In this document: positions 7,628 through 16,067 of the stretch, one piece after another
Layout: the number at the start of each line of letters is the position of its first letter
How positions within the stretch are numbered: position 1 is the stretch's first letter
From: Natronosporangium sp035305625
Lineage (GTDB): Bacteria; Actinomycetota; Actinomycetes; Mycobacteriales; Micromonosporaceae
NCBI GenBank assembly: GCA_963809545.1
Contig: CAWEKD010000009.1
Location: 310,001-374,000 of the forward strand
Direction of reading: 5' to 3'
Length of the DNA stretch: 64,000 bases
Made by a program: the position numbers and the translations under genes
Notes under the pieces: generated by a model
What the model was told of the DNA's origin: nothing
The model's input: only the letters and a program-made list of their open reading frames with translations
Database searches by the model: none

Positions 7628-9950
7628 CGTGGACATCCATCGTCGCCTTATCACCTGGCTCCGGACAGCGGCCCCCGGGCACCCGGCTTTCGAGAGCTAC
7701 CGGAGCCGGTACCTCGCCTCGCATGCGGCGGCCGCCGACGTCGTCGGTGACTCGGTCAGCGTCGCGGAGCTGGTCCATGCCGCGGTGCCCCAGCGGCTGG
7801 TCAAGGCGGTGGCGCCGCTCCTGCTCGACCCGGTCGCCCCGGAGCCGGAGCGCCGGATGGCGAAGGCGTGTCTGTTACTCGCCGAGCACCTCGACGGGTT
7901 GAGCGTTCCCGCCCGGACCGCGGCCATCAACACCATCACGCACCTGGAGTGGCCGTCCGATCCGCCCACCCCACTGACGTCTACGTCGGCGCTCTGGGAA
8001 ACGGTGCTCGTCGCGGCGCCACCGACGTACTTCCGCCGCGCCTTCCACGATCCCAAGGGGTGGGTGTGGCGGACCGCTCTCGGTCGGGTGGCAGGCCGCT
8101 GGCTCCTCGCTGCCGCGAGTCATGACGGGCGGGTGTACCTGACCGATCTCGCGACCGGCGCCCTCCGGCTCGTTCTGAAAGGACACCAAGGTCCGGTGTC
8201 GGCGGTGGTGTTCGCCATCATCGACGGGGCCGACACCGTCGTGACCGCCGGCTTCGACCGGACGATCCGGCTGTGGGATGCGGTGGACGGATCGCCCCGC
8301 GGCGTGTTACAGGGCCACCCCCGTGGGCTGTGGGACGTCGCCGTCGGTGAGGTGGCGGACCGGACCGTCATCGCCAGCGCATCCGCGGACTGCACGGTCC
8401 GACTGTGGGATCCCGGTCAAGGCGGGGTGCTGTCCGTGCTGAGCGGCCACCGTGACTGGGTGTGGCGGGTGGCGTTCGGGGATCGGAACGGTCAGCCGAT
8501 CATCGCCTCGGGAAGTGACGATGCGACGGTCCGGGTATGGGATGTCCTCACCGGTGAGACCATCGCGGTGCTGACCGCGCACACCGCCGGAGTCAGCGCC
8601 GTCCAGTTCGCGAGGTACGAAGGCCAGCCGGTGCTGGTGTCCGGTAGCTTCGACGGCACGATTCGGATGACCGAGCTCGAATCCTGGTCCACCATCCGGA
8701 CCTTGACCGGTCACACCGACTGGATCCGCGATGTCCGGGTCGTCCACGGTGGTCATGGGGCGACCGATACGCTCGTTTCCTGCGGTGACGACGGCGTGAT
8801 CAGAGTCTGGAACCCCTCCTCCGGGGAGTCCGTGAGCATGACCGGCAGTGCCGGTTCGGTCTACACGTGCGCAACGGCGACGACGGAGACTGGTGTGTGG
8901 ATCGCCTCCGGCGGGGTGGACCACATTGTCCGGGTGTGGGAACCACCGGACCTCGCCGCGGCGGGGGCGCGCCTCTGGGCCGACGACTCCACCGCGGCGG
9001 TCTCCGCGGTCGCCACCGCTCCCGCGGCCGACGGATGTCTGATCGCTGCCGGTGATGAGGCCGGCGCCCTCCGGCTGTGGCGGATTCCCCGGAACCGCAC
9101 CCAACCACCAGAGCATCCGGAGGAAATGCTCTCGCTCCGCGCCGACACCGGCCGGGTGACGGTGGTGGAACTTCTGTACCTCCACGGCGCGCCCGTCATC
9201 GCATCCGCCGGTGTCGACACCTCGCTGCGGCTGTGGGACGCGAAGAGTGGTAACCAGCTGGCCACACTGGGCGGACAAGCCGGTCCGATCACCACGGTCG
9301 GTACCCGACCTGTCGCCGGCTCGGTACTACTCGCCATGGGCGATGCCCAGGGCGACGTTCGACTGTGGGACGTGGCTCGGCAGGAAGAAATCCGGGTGAT
9401 CAAGGCCGGCGCGGACTGGGTAGGCGCCCTGATCCTGGTCACGGTAGGGAGGCGGCTCCTGCTGGTGATCGGCTGCTACGACGGGACGATCATGGTGGTC
9501 GACCCCCTGACCGGTGAGGTGGTCGACCGCCTGCAGAGCGACACCCACGCGGTGACCGCCATGCGCGCCACGGCCACGCCGGGATGCCGGGACCAGGTCG
9601 GGCTGTTGACGGCCGGCGCCGACGGCGCCGTCCGTTCCTGGCGGCTCACCCCGTCCGGCATTGACCGACGTTCCCAGGTGGTGAGCTGGCGCGGAGACCG
9701 GGTGCTGGGTGTCGCCACCACCCGCCTGGCCGGCCGCGCCCTCGTCGCCTCCGTCACCGCCACCGTCGAGGTGCAGCTTCAGGACCTGACCGATGAGTTC
9801 TGTGAACGGATCCCACTTCCCTACCCTGGACGGTGCTGTGCGATGTGGGAGGACCTCATGGTGGTAGGGATGGACCGAGGGTTGCTCGCGCTCCGGTTGG
9901 ACCACGGTGTCCTCGCTCAGCAGAGCACCAGGCGGGAAGAGGCTCCATGA
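7620..9950 (+). CDS. WD40 beta-propeller protein
   Basis: 776 residues. The first 130 are mainly helical. From about residue 145 onward WD40 blades repeat roughly every 40-45 residues, with clear ends such as TIRLWDAVDG, TVRLWDPGQG, TVRVWDVLTG, GVIRVWNPSSG, SLRLWDAKSG and DVRLWDVARQ. About 14 blades can be counted, enough for two seven-bladed propellers. WD40 domains bind proteins or peptides and have no enzymatic role of their own. Start and stop both overlap neighbours (the ATPase and the methyltransferase), so this is a coupled member of the RiPP operon. It is probably the sensor or scaffold partner of the ATPase encoded just before it. Confidence 0.82.
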   Translation: MTDVDIHRRLITWLRTAAPGHPAFESYRSRYLASHAAAADVVGDSVSVAELVHAAVPQRLVKAVAPLLLDPVAPEPERRMAKACLLLAEHLDGLSVPARTAAINTITHLEWPSDPPTPLTSTSALWETVLVAAPPTYFRRAFHDPKGWVWRTALGRVAGRWLLAAASHDGRVYLTDLATGALRLVLKGHQGPVSAVVFAIIDGADTVVTAGFDRTIRLWDAVDGSPRGVLQGHPRGLWDVAVGEVADRTVIASASADCTVRLWDPGQGGVLSVLSGHRDWVWRVAFGDRNGQPIIASGSDDATVRVWDVLTGETIAVLTAHTAGVSAVQFARYEGQPVLVSGSFDGTIRMTELESWSTIRTLTGHTDWIRDVRVVHGGHGATDTLVSCGDDGVIRVWNPSSGESVSMTGSAGSVYTCATATTETGVWIASGGVDHIVRVWEPPDLAAAGARLWADDSTAAVSAVATAPAADGCLIAAGDEAGALRLWRIPRNRTQPPEHPEEMLSLRADTGRVTVVELLYLHGAPVIASAGVDTSLRLWDAKSGNQLATLGGQAGPITTVGTRPVAGSVLLAMGDAQGDVRLWDVARQEEIRVIKAGADWVGALILVTVGRRLLLVIGCYDGTIMVVDPLTGEVVDRLQSDTHAVTAMRATATPGCRDQVGLLTAGADGAVRSWRLTPSGIDRRSQVVSWRGDRVLGVATTRLAGRALVASVTATVEVQLQDLTDEFCERIPLPYPGRCCAMWEDLMVVGMDRGLLALRLDHGVLAQQSTRREEAP

Positions 9951-10999
9951 CTCCGGCAGAACTCCGCCAGCGGCTGTGGTCGGTGGGCCTGCACACCGTC
10001 CTCGCGACCGCCATGAGCAGCGGGAGCAGTACCGACGCGCTGACCGCGATCCGGGCTCGGGCGCATCCCCGACTGGCGGTGCTGCTTGACCTGCTGGCGT
10101 TGCAACGCGCGGTCCCGGTCGATGCGGTTGTCCCGCACCTCGGTGAGGATGGCCTGGCGCTCCTGGAGCAGCGGGCGCTCGTGCAGCGTATCGGCGAGCT
10201 GGTGCGGATGGACGGGATCCGTCTGGTCAACCACTTCGGGGTACTGGTGTTCGTCGGCGCGCCCGGCGCCTTCCGGAATGGTTACTACGGCAACGACTCG
10301 ATCGGCCTCGGACGCGTCCTCCTGGGCGAGAAAGGTCGTGCCCTCGACCTGTTCGCCTCCACCGGTGCGCAGGCGATGCTGTTGGCCAACGCCGGCAGTC
10401 AGGTCACCACGGTAGAAATCGATACCTCGCTGCAAGGGTTGTTGGCCTTCAACGCGGAGTTCAACCAGTGTGAGGAGCGGATCCAGCCACTCTGGGGGGA
10501 CGCGCGGCAGGTTCCCCTCGGGGACCCGTACGATCTCGTCTGCGTCAATGCCCCGCTCGTGCCGTCGTTTGGCGTGACCGGGCTAGCGCCCGGCGCCGAC
10601 GGTGGGCCTGACGGCCGCACCCTGCTTGAGCAGTCCCTGTATCGCGTACCCCTACGCCCTGGCGGCCGGCTCTACTTCACCGCGACGATGCTCGGCGACT
10701 CGACGGGGCCGAAACTCGACTGGCTCCGCGCACTCGCCCGGAAGCGCGCGCTGACGGTGTCGGTCGTGGCGACGGCGAGCAGGCAGCTTTCCAGTAAGAT
10801 GGGCGACTCGCTGATTGCGATGTTGGCGGAAGCCTCCGGGCAGGATGCCGCAATCCTCGGGCCGAGGTTGCAGGAGCAGTGGGCGAGGGAGGACATCACC
10901 TCCATCCACTTCTGCCTATCGATAGCGACTAAGACCCCCGGCACCTCGGAGGTCACGGTGACGCACGGGATAGATAAAGGTCGAGGATGGTGGATCTGA
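9947..10999 (+). CDS. Class I SAM-dependent methyltransferase (HemK-like fold)
   Basis: 350 residues. The ATG at 9947 overlaps the WD40 stop (ATGA). The first 130 residues form a winged-helix-like region, followed by a Rossmann methyltransferase: motif I LDLFASTGAQAMLLAN, acidic strand-2 end TTVEID, and motif IV VCVNAPLVPS. Motif IV is usually (N/D)PP(Y/F) in HemK/PrmC-type N-methyltransferases; here it reads NAPL, so the planar-amine binding pocket may differ. Within this operon it may N-methylate the peptide, such as an ornithine side chain made by the arginase, as known for enteropeptins (from memory). The stop overlaps the MFS gene by 13 bp. Confidence 0.75.
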   Translation: MTPAELRQRLWSVGLHTVLATAMSSGSSTDALTAIRARAHPRLAVLLDLLALQRAVPVDAVVPHLGEDGLALLEQRALVQRIGELVRMDGIRLVNHFGVLVFVGAPGAFRNGYYGNDSIGLGRVLLGEKGRALDLFASTGAQAMLLANAGSQVTTVEIDTSLQGLLAFNAEFNQCEERIQPLWGDARQVPLGDPYDLVCVNAPLVPSFGVTGLAPGADGGPDGRTLLEQSLYRVPLRPGGRLYFTATMLGDSTGPKLDWLRALARKRALTVSVVATASRQLSSKMGDSLIAMLAEASGQDAAILGPRLQEQWAREDITSIHFCLSIATKTPGTSEVTVTHGIDKGRGWWI

Positions 11000-12339
11000 A
11001 ATCCAAGAAGAGCCCGTTGTCGCGCAGGAGTCAGCGCCTCATCGGCGCCGTGGGGGTCTCCAACCTGGGCGACGGGATGGTCGTCGTCGCGATCCCGCTA
11101 CTCGGCGCCACTCTCACTTCGGACCCCAAGACCCTCGGCATGCTGGCCGCCGCCGGGGCCTTCCCCGCCCTGGTCTTCACACTGCCCGTGGGCGGACTGG
11201 TTGACCGGGTGAGCCGCGGTCGGCTGGTCATTTCCACCAGCTTCATCCGCGCGGTGATGCTCGGATTCCTCGTCATGGCGGTGGTGAGCGGCGGCCTCCA
11301 GCTGTGGCACCTGTTCGCCGTCGCGATCCTGCTCGGCGTGGCGGAGCTGCTGTTCGACACCGGAAGCGCGGCGCTGCTGCCGAGTGTGGTGCCGAAGGCA
11401 CAACTTGCCCGCGCCAACGGTTACATCGCTACGTTGGTGGAGCTCAGCAACGGTGTGCTCGGCCCCGCCATCGGCGGCCTGCTCTTCGCGGTCACCGCCG
11501 GACTGCCTTTCCTGGCCACCTGCCTCGCTTTCGCCATCGCCGGCATCATCCTCCTGACGGTTACCCAGAATCAACCGACCCGACCGGAGCCGACCGCCTC
11601 CCCCGCGGACGATGCCCGACCGGAGGACACCGGCAGGTCCCGGATGGCGCAATTCCTGGGGGAGATCGGGGAAGGGATCCGCTGGCTCATCCGGAACGCT
11701 CCACTGCGACCACTCGCCATCGCCGTGGCCGGCTCGAACTTGTTGGGCTGGATGCCGGAGGCGGCCTTTGTCCTCTACGCCAAAAAGGAGCTAGGGCTCA
11801 ACGACGCCGGATTCGGGATATTGTTCGCCACCATCTCGGTGGGCGCGGTGATCGGTGGACTCCTGTCCGGCCGCCTCGTGGAACACCTCGGGGTCGGGAA
11901 GGTCATCATCATCTCGCTTCTCGCGTACGGGATCCTGACGATTCCGCCGGCCTTCCTCCACTCCGCGATCGCCGTGGGCGTGGTGTTGTTCATCCAGGGG
12001 CTGCCGTTGGTCGCCTGGTCGGTGGTCAGCCGGACCACGTTGCAGACCCTGGTGCCCAATCACCTCCTCGGGCGGGTCTTCTCGGTATTCACCCTCCTGG
12101 GCGCGGGACTCGCCCCGATCGGGTTGCTGCTGGGCGGATTCCTCTCCGGTGTGTTCGGCCTCCGCTCGGTGTTCGTCATCAGCGGCATCGGGATGACGAT
12201 CGTCGCCCTGGCCTGCGCCCGCGGGCTCAATCGATTGGCCGTCGAGGTGGCCAGGGCGTCCGAACCGTCCGCACCCGTCGACACTCCCTCACCGCGTGAC
12301 GACACCCCAGCGGTGCGTGACACCCCTGCCGCCCCCTGA
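10987..12339 (+). CDS. MFS transporter, likely peptide exporter
   Basis: 450 residues with 12 predicted membrane helices in two bundles of six, joined by a polar cytoplasmic loop near residues 195-220 (rich in Pro, Glu, Asp). The first bundle has an MFS-type loop 2-3 sequence (GGLVDRVSRGRLV). The C-terminal 35 residues are polar and proline-rich. Proton-driven exporters of this type often release secondary metabolites and give self-protection. Position as the last translationally coupled gene after the methyltransferase supports export of the modified RiPP; the actual cargo is inference. A 58-bp gap with a new ribosome-binding site follows. Confidence 0.82.
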   Translation: MVDLKSKKSPLSRRSQRLIGAVGVSNLGDGMVVVAIPLLGATLTSDPKTLGMLAAAGAFPALVFTLPVGGLVDRVSRGRLVISTSFIRAVMLGFLVMAVVSGGLQLWHLFAVAILLGVAELLFDTGSAALLPSVVPKAQLARANGYIATLVELSNGVLGPAIGGLLFAVTAGLPFLATCLAFAIAGIILLTVTQNQPTRPEPTASPADDARPEDTGRSRMAQFLGEIGEGIRWLIRNAPLRPLAIAVAGSNLLGWMPEAAFVLYAKKELGLNDAGFGILFATISVGAVIGGLLSGRLVEHLGVGKVIIISLLAYGILTIPPAFLHSAIAVGVVLFIQGLPLVAWSVVSRTTLQTLVPNHLLGRVFSVFTLLGAGLAPIGLLLGGFLSGVFGLRSVFVISGIGMTIVALACARGLNRLAVEVARASEPSAPVDTPSPRDDTPAVRDTPAAP

Positions 12340-12396
12340 CTCGCGCTTGACCCCGGTTCAGGCCTCGTGCTAGACACCCCGGAAAGGAGGCAGGGC

Positions 12397-12741
12397 ATGG
12401 TTTTCATTCGACGAATTGAAGATTTCGTCTGCGAGAACTGCGGTGCCAAAAACCGCGGAAACGGCTACACGAACCACTGCTCCTCGTGCCTCTATTCAAA
12501 GCATGTCGATATTGATCCGGGCGATCGGCTGGCCACCTGTCACGGGCTGATGGTTCCGATCCGGGTCGAGCTACGCTCCGGTTCACTCTCGCTCGTCCAC
12601 CGCTGTCAGGTATGCGGCATCGAGCGTCGCTGTCGTACCTCGCCCCAGGATGACATGGCGCAGATCCATGCGGTGAGCGCTCGGCAACTACCGCCGCTCG
12701 CTCCCCCGGTCCCCCGGCCTCGGCGGCGCCGGGGCCGGTAG
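12397..12741 (+). CDS. RNHCP domain zinc-binding protein
   Basis: 114 residues. ATG at 12397 is preceded by AAAGGAGGCAGGGC, a strong ribosome-binding site. The sequence matches the RNHCP family: FVCENCGAKNRGNGYTNHCSSCLYSKHVDIDPGDR, described here as two CxxC pairs (CENC, CSSC) with the conserved TNHC and SKHVD steps, then LATCHGLMVPI and a second knuckle (CQVC). The tail is Pro/Arg-rich. RNHCP proteins are small zinc-ribbon proteins of unproven function, probably nucleic-acid or protein binding. It begins a second transcription or translation unit in the island (RNHCP, glycosyltransferase, methyltransferase). Why such a protein sits in a RiPP locus is not known. Confidence 0.8.
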   Translation: MVFIRRIEDFVCENCGAKNRGNGYTNHCSSCLYSKHVDIDPGDRLATCHGLMVPIRVELRSGSLSLVHRCQVCGIERRCRTSPQDDMAQIHAVSARQLPPLAPPVPRPRRRRGR

Positions 12742-12743
12742 CG

Positions 12744-13856
12744 ATGAGCGACCGCCCGCGGGTGGTGATCGTCAATCGGGGCTCGATCATCCTCCCACCC
12801 GGAGATCCTCTGTCCGCCCCGCTGCCAGGCTCGGAAGTGGTGGCGATCAACCTCGCCCATGGGCTGGCGGCCAGCGGTGTGCCGGTGACCTACATAGGCA
12901 ACCATCGCGGCTCCACCCTGACGGGTGTGCAGTTTCGGCAGGTCACTGAGCTGGCCTCGGTGCCTGACGGCACCGACCTACGGGTGGTCTGGCTCCGCGA
13001 CTACGCGGCACCGGACGTCACGTTCGCCCGTTTCCCCCAGGCTCGCCATTTCCTGCTCAGTGAAGATTCGGCCGACGACCTCCGGGCACTGTCGCGGTGG
13101 CCGGTCGCGCGCATTCGCGCCCGGTTGCATGACATCGCCGCCGCCGCCAACGGCGTGGTTTTCGCATCGGAATGGCATCGGACCGACTGGGAATCCCGCC
13201 TCGGTGTCCGCGTACCCCGAGGACGAGTGATCTACAACCTGGCTTCCCACGTACCGTGGCGCCTCGACCCACCGGATGCGCCCCGGCACCGGATCATCCA
13301 TACCTCCCATCCCCGCAAGGCGCTGGCCGCCGTAGCCGAGATCGCGACCCGGCTGGTGCCGGACGGGTTCGAGGTGACCTGCCTCAGTAATCCGTCCCTG
13401 TATCAGGAAGAATCCCGCCGGATCGTGCGCCCCTCCCCGCAGGGCCCGATCAACCTGGGCACCTTCGCGGATTTCGCGGCCGCCCACCGGCGGGTGCTAC
13501 GGTTCCAGGCTCCGGTCCCGCCGCGCCGCATCATCGATCTGCTTGACCGGCACGGAATCTTCCTGCATCCCGATTACAGCGGCGAAGTCGGCGCCACGAC
13601 CGTCATCGAGGCGATACGCCGCGGCACCATTCCGGTGGTGAGCGATTTCGGCGCGCTGCCGGAATTGGTAGCGGACGCGGGAATCGTGATATCTGGCCCG
13701 GCATGGTCGGATGAGTTCGCAGACCGGTGCGCGGACGCCATCCGACAACTACGACATGTGGATGTGACCACATTCGAGAAAGGTCGTCGGGCGCTCATCG
13801 CACGATTCAGCGACGACGCTCTGCTCGCGCAATGGCGTGATTTGCTCGGCATATGA
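12744..13856 (+). CDS. Glycosyltransferase, GT-B (group 1/GT4-like)
   Basis: 370 residues, starting two bases after the RNHCP stop. The N-terminal half shows the open GT-B acceptor domain (SEVVAINLAHGLAASG). The C-terminal half has the donor-domain signature of GT4-type enzymes: HRIIHTSHPRKAL, then IFLHPDYSGEVGATTVIEA with the E-x7-E-like spacing, and GTIPVVSDFGALPELV. Such enzymes transfer a sugar from an NDP-sugar to an acceptor. A Ser/Thr or Cys of the peptide is a possible acceptor, since the precursor core contains Ser42, Ser48 and Ser49, but no evidence in the sequence identifies it. Confidence 0.8.
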   Translation: MSDRPRVVIVNRGSIILPPGDPLSAPLPGSEVVAINLAHGLAASGVPVTYIGNHRGSTLTGVQFRQVTELASVPDGTDLRVVWLRDYAAPDVTFARFPQARHFLLSEDSADDLRALSRWPVARIRARLHDIAAAANGVVFASEWHRTDWESRLGVRVPRGRVIYNLASHVPWRLDPPDAPRHRIIHTSHPRKALAAVAEIATRLVPDGFEVTCLSNPSLYQEESRRIVRPSPQGPINLGTFADFAAAHRRVLRFQAPVPPRRIIDLLDRHGIFLHPDYSGEVGATTVIEAIRRGTIPVVSDFGALPELVADAGIVISGPAWSDEFADRCADAIRQLRHVDVTTFEKGRRALIARFSDDALLAQWRDLLGI

Positions 13857-13877
13857 GACGGATATGAGGGAGTGACC

Positions 13878-14879
13878 ATGCTCGGTGTGCCCCGCTGTGT
13901 GGAGGTTGATGACGGCTCCTATGTCTACCTGGATCCGTCACTGCATGTGGTCTGGAACGACGGCCTGACCATCGTCACTCCCGAGGGCAAGTTGCGCATC
14001 ATCTATCACGACTCGACGCAGGTCCTGCGGCGTAAGGACGCCGAGGCACTCGTCGCGGACGGGCTCGCCGCCCCGGTCGGTGGCCGCTTGTTCGAACAGC
14101 CGGAGTTGATGGATTCCGTCTTCGCCTGGGACAACACGAGCGAAATTGATTTCATCGTCCGGTCACTCGGCTCGGCTGCCGCCGGCAGAGGCATCGAGTT
14201 CGGATGCGGGACCGGGCGGATTCTCCGTAGACTCCGGGAGCACGGGCTGTCCCTCGACGGTGTGGACGCCTCAGAAATCGCCGTCCGCTACTTGCGCGAG
14301 CAACTGGGCACCGACCCCACCGACGATACGGTGCTGATGGTGGCGGACATCGCCGCCTGCGCATTCGCGCAACGGTACACATTCGCGATCGCAGGGTTGA
14401 ACACCCTCCGGTACCTGCCCACGGTATCGGCCCTCCGCCGGCACCTTCACCTGGCCGCGCTCAGTGTCCGGACCGAGGGGGTATATCTCATCATGGTGGA
14501 CACCTGGATGGCTGGTGCGACCCCCGCCGATTGCGGTTCCTTCGCCGAATGGCCGGCGACCCTGCCGGATGGCCGGCGGGTGCGGGTCCGCTGGACCCGG
14601 GTCCGCCACGACCCCGCCAGCCAGATGGATCTCGAGTCAGTGGAGTTGTTCAGCGGAGAAGAGCGAATCTTCCGGGAATTTCAGACCCAGTTGGCGTTGC
14701 CGCTGGAAGAGTGGCAAAAGCTCATTACCGAGACGGGAGAATGGCATCTCGACGCCATCCATCTCGACGCCCACCCGGAGCCGCAGCTCGTGACCGAGCA
14801 CACCCCACCCGCCGCGGGCAACTTCTGGTTCACCCTGCGGCGGACCGACCGACTCGCGGAGCCCTCGTTTACCCGCTGA
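13878..14879 (+). CDS. Class I SAM-dependent methyltransferase
   Basis: 333 residues. ATG at 13878 is preferred over GTG at 13872 because GAGGGA (13865-13870) then has a normal seven-base spacing. The first 90 residues are unlike common methyltransferases and read like a fused recognition domain (YVYLDPSLHVVWNDG). Motif I, IEFGCGTGRILRRL, and the acidic LDGVDASE follow at about residue 110. The last codons overlap the convergent acyltransferase gene by 11 bp. A tailoring role in the island is inferred from position only; N-, O- or C-methylation cannot be told apart. Confidence 0.78.
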   Translation: MLGVPRCVEVDDGSYVYLDPSLHVVWNDGLTIVTPEGKLRIIYHDSTQVLRRKDAEALVADGLAAPVGGRLFEQPELMDSVFAWDNTSEIDFIVRSLGSAAAGRGIEFGCGTGRILRRLREHGLSLDGVDASEIAVRYLREQLGTDPTDDTVLMVADIAACAFAQRYTFAIAGLNTLRYLPTVSALRRHLHLAALSVRTEGVYLIMVDTWMAGATPADCGSFAEWPATLPDGRRVRVRWTRVRHDPASQMDLESVELFSGEERIFREFQTQLALPLEEWQKLITETGEWHLDAIHLDAHPEPQLVTEHTPPAAGNFWFTLRRTDRLAEPSFTR

Positions 14880-15846
14880 AGCGGCGGTACAGCCAGGTGA
14901 TCGCTAGTAGCCGCCCTCCTAGCCGGCGGTAGAACTCGGTGAGTCCGTCGTATCCACTGCCGGCAGGCATCGCCCCGCCGTACTCGACCATGGAGTACCC
15001 GTGTTCCTTCAGGAACATCAACGACTGCCATACGACGTACTTCGACACCTGTGACCGTTGGAGTTCCGGCACACTCCCCCAGGCGAACAACGTTGCGGAC
15101 GGGCCCGATCCCAACGTGATCGCAAACGCCGCCGGGGTACCCGCCCACCGGGCGATCAAGGCATGCGTGCGTACCGCCTCAGAACGAATCAGCCGTTCCA
15201 GGTGTTCCCGAGGCAGCACCTGGGTTCCTTTCGCCGCGGCATGCGCGTGGTAGATCCGGTAGAGGTGCGACATGTCTTCCGCCGATCTCACCTCGTGCAG
15301 GTCGCACTCTCTCAGTGCCCGGTTGATCTGACCGCGCATACGCGATGACACCGCACGGAACAACGTCTCCCGGGGCAGGCGAAGGTCCATGCAGTAGAAA
15401 TCGCGGCTGACGACGCGCCACCCTGTGCCGATCGACCGGGTCAGTCGATCCAGCAGGGCCGCCCGGTGGCCGTGCCGGCCAAGCACCGGGAACCGGAACA
15501 GCGCGCTGGTGGCCCCCGTGTCCTGCGCCAGGTCGGTCAGCCGGGAGTCCAGCGCCCGCCAGAGCGGGGGAAACTGGTCGTCCGGGAGCGCGGGGTCCGC
15601 CAGCACGCCCGCCGGTTCCAGTACGCCGGAGACGAGTAGCGGCGGGGAGTCATCCCGCGTCACCAACGTGCAGGGGACCACGGCTCGTAGGGACTCACCA
15701 TCGTAGACACCGAAGCTCAGATCCCCAGCGCCGGCGGCGGCATCCACCTCCACACACCACTGGCGCTCATGCGTGAACCACGCGTAGGGATGGTCGGCCA
15801 CGAAGGCATCCCACTGAGCGATCTCGGCGATAGGCGCCACCCTCAC
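14869..15846 (-). CDS. GNAT/FemAB-like acyltransferase
   Basis: 325 residues with the two-lobe GNAT layout of the FemAB and BioF2-like families: an N-terminal lobe with WFTHERQWCVEV, and a C-terminal lobe with SRMRGQINRALREC, HAHAAAKGTQVLPREH and a final MVEYGGAMPAGSGYDGLTEFYRRLG block. FemAB enzymes add amino acids from aminoacyl-tRNA to peptidoglycan peptides; BioF2-like relatives use acyl-CoA. It lies convergent to the island's second methyltransferase with overlapping 3' ends. A free ornithine amine made by the arginase would be a suitable acceptor, and GNAT enzymes that acylate Orn in RiPPs (selidamides) are known from the literature. This link is inference. Confidence 0.72.
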   Translation of the reverse strand: MRVAPIAEIAQWDAFVADHPYAWFTHERQWCVEVDAAAGAGDLSFGVYDGESLRAVVPCTLVTRDDSPPLLVSGVLEPAGVLADPALPDDQFPPLWRALDSRLTDLAQDTGATSALFRFPVLGRHGHRAALLDRLTRSIGTGWRVVSRDFYCMDLRLPRETLFRAVSSRMRGQINRALRECDLHEVRSAEDMSHLYRIYHAHAAAKGTQVLPREHLERLIRSEAVRTHALIARWAGTPAAFAITLGSGPSATLFAWGSVPELQRSQVSKYVVWQSLMFLKEHGYSMVEYGGAMPAGSGYDGLTEFYRRLGGRLLAITWLYRRFSG

Positions 15847-16055
15847 AGCCGCTTACCCTCCCCTTGGCGCCACGGCGCTCCCACGCACCGCAGAGACCTC
15901 GCAGACCGCGCCGGCAGTGTATTACTCACCTGATCATGAAGTCACGGTCAATGCGCGTTACCGGGCACCTCGCGCTCACGGCCGCAGGCGCGACCTGCGC
16001 GCCGCATATCCCTCGTATCGGGATGACCCATCGGTTATCCACCGGGTTGCCTCGC

Positions 16056-16061
16056 TACGCT
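16056..16061 (+). promoter_or_regulatory. Leaderless -10 element of lipB
   Basis: TACGCT lies only six bases before the lipB ATG at 16068 and there is no ribosome-binding site, so transcription would begin at or next to the start codon. The same layout precedes lipA (TACGGT, 16750-16755) and the DUF4191 gene (TAGACT, 17865-17870). Confidence 0.55.
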
Positions 16062-16067
16062 GGTCCC

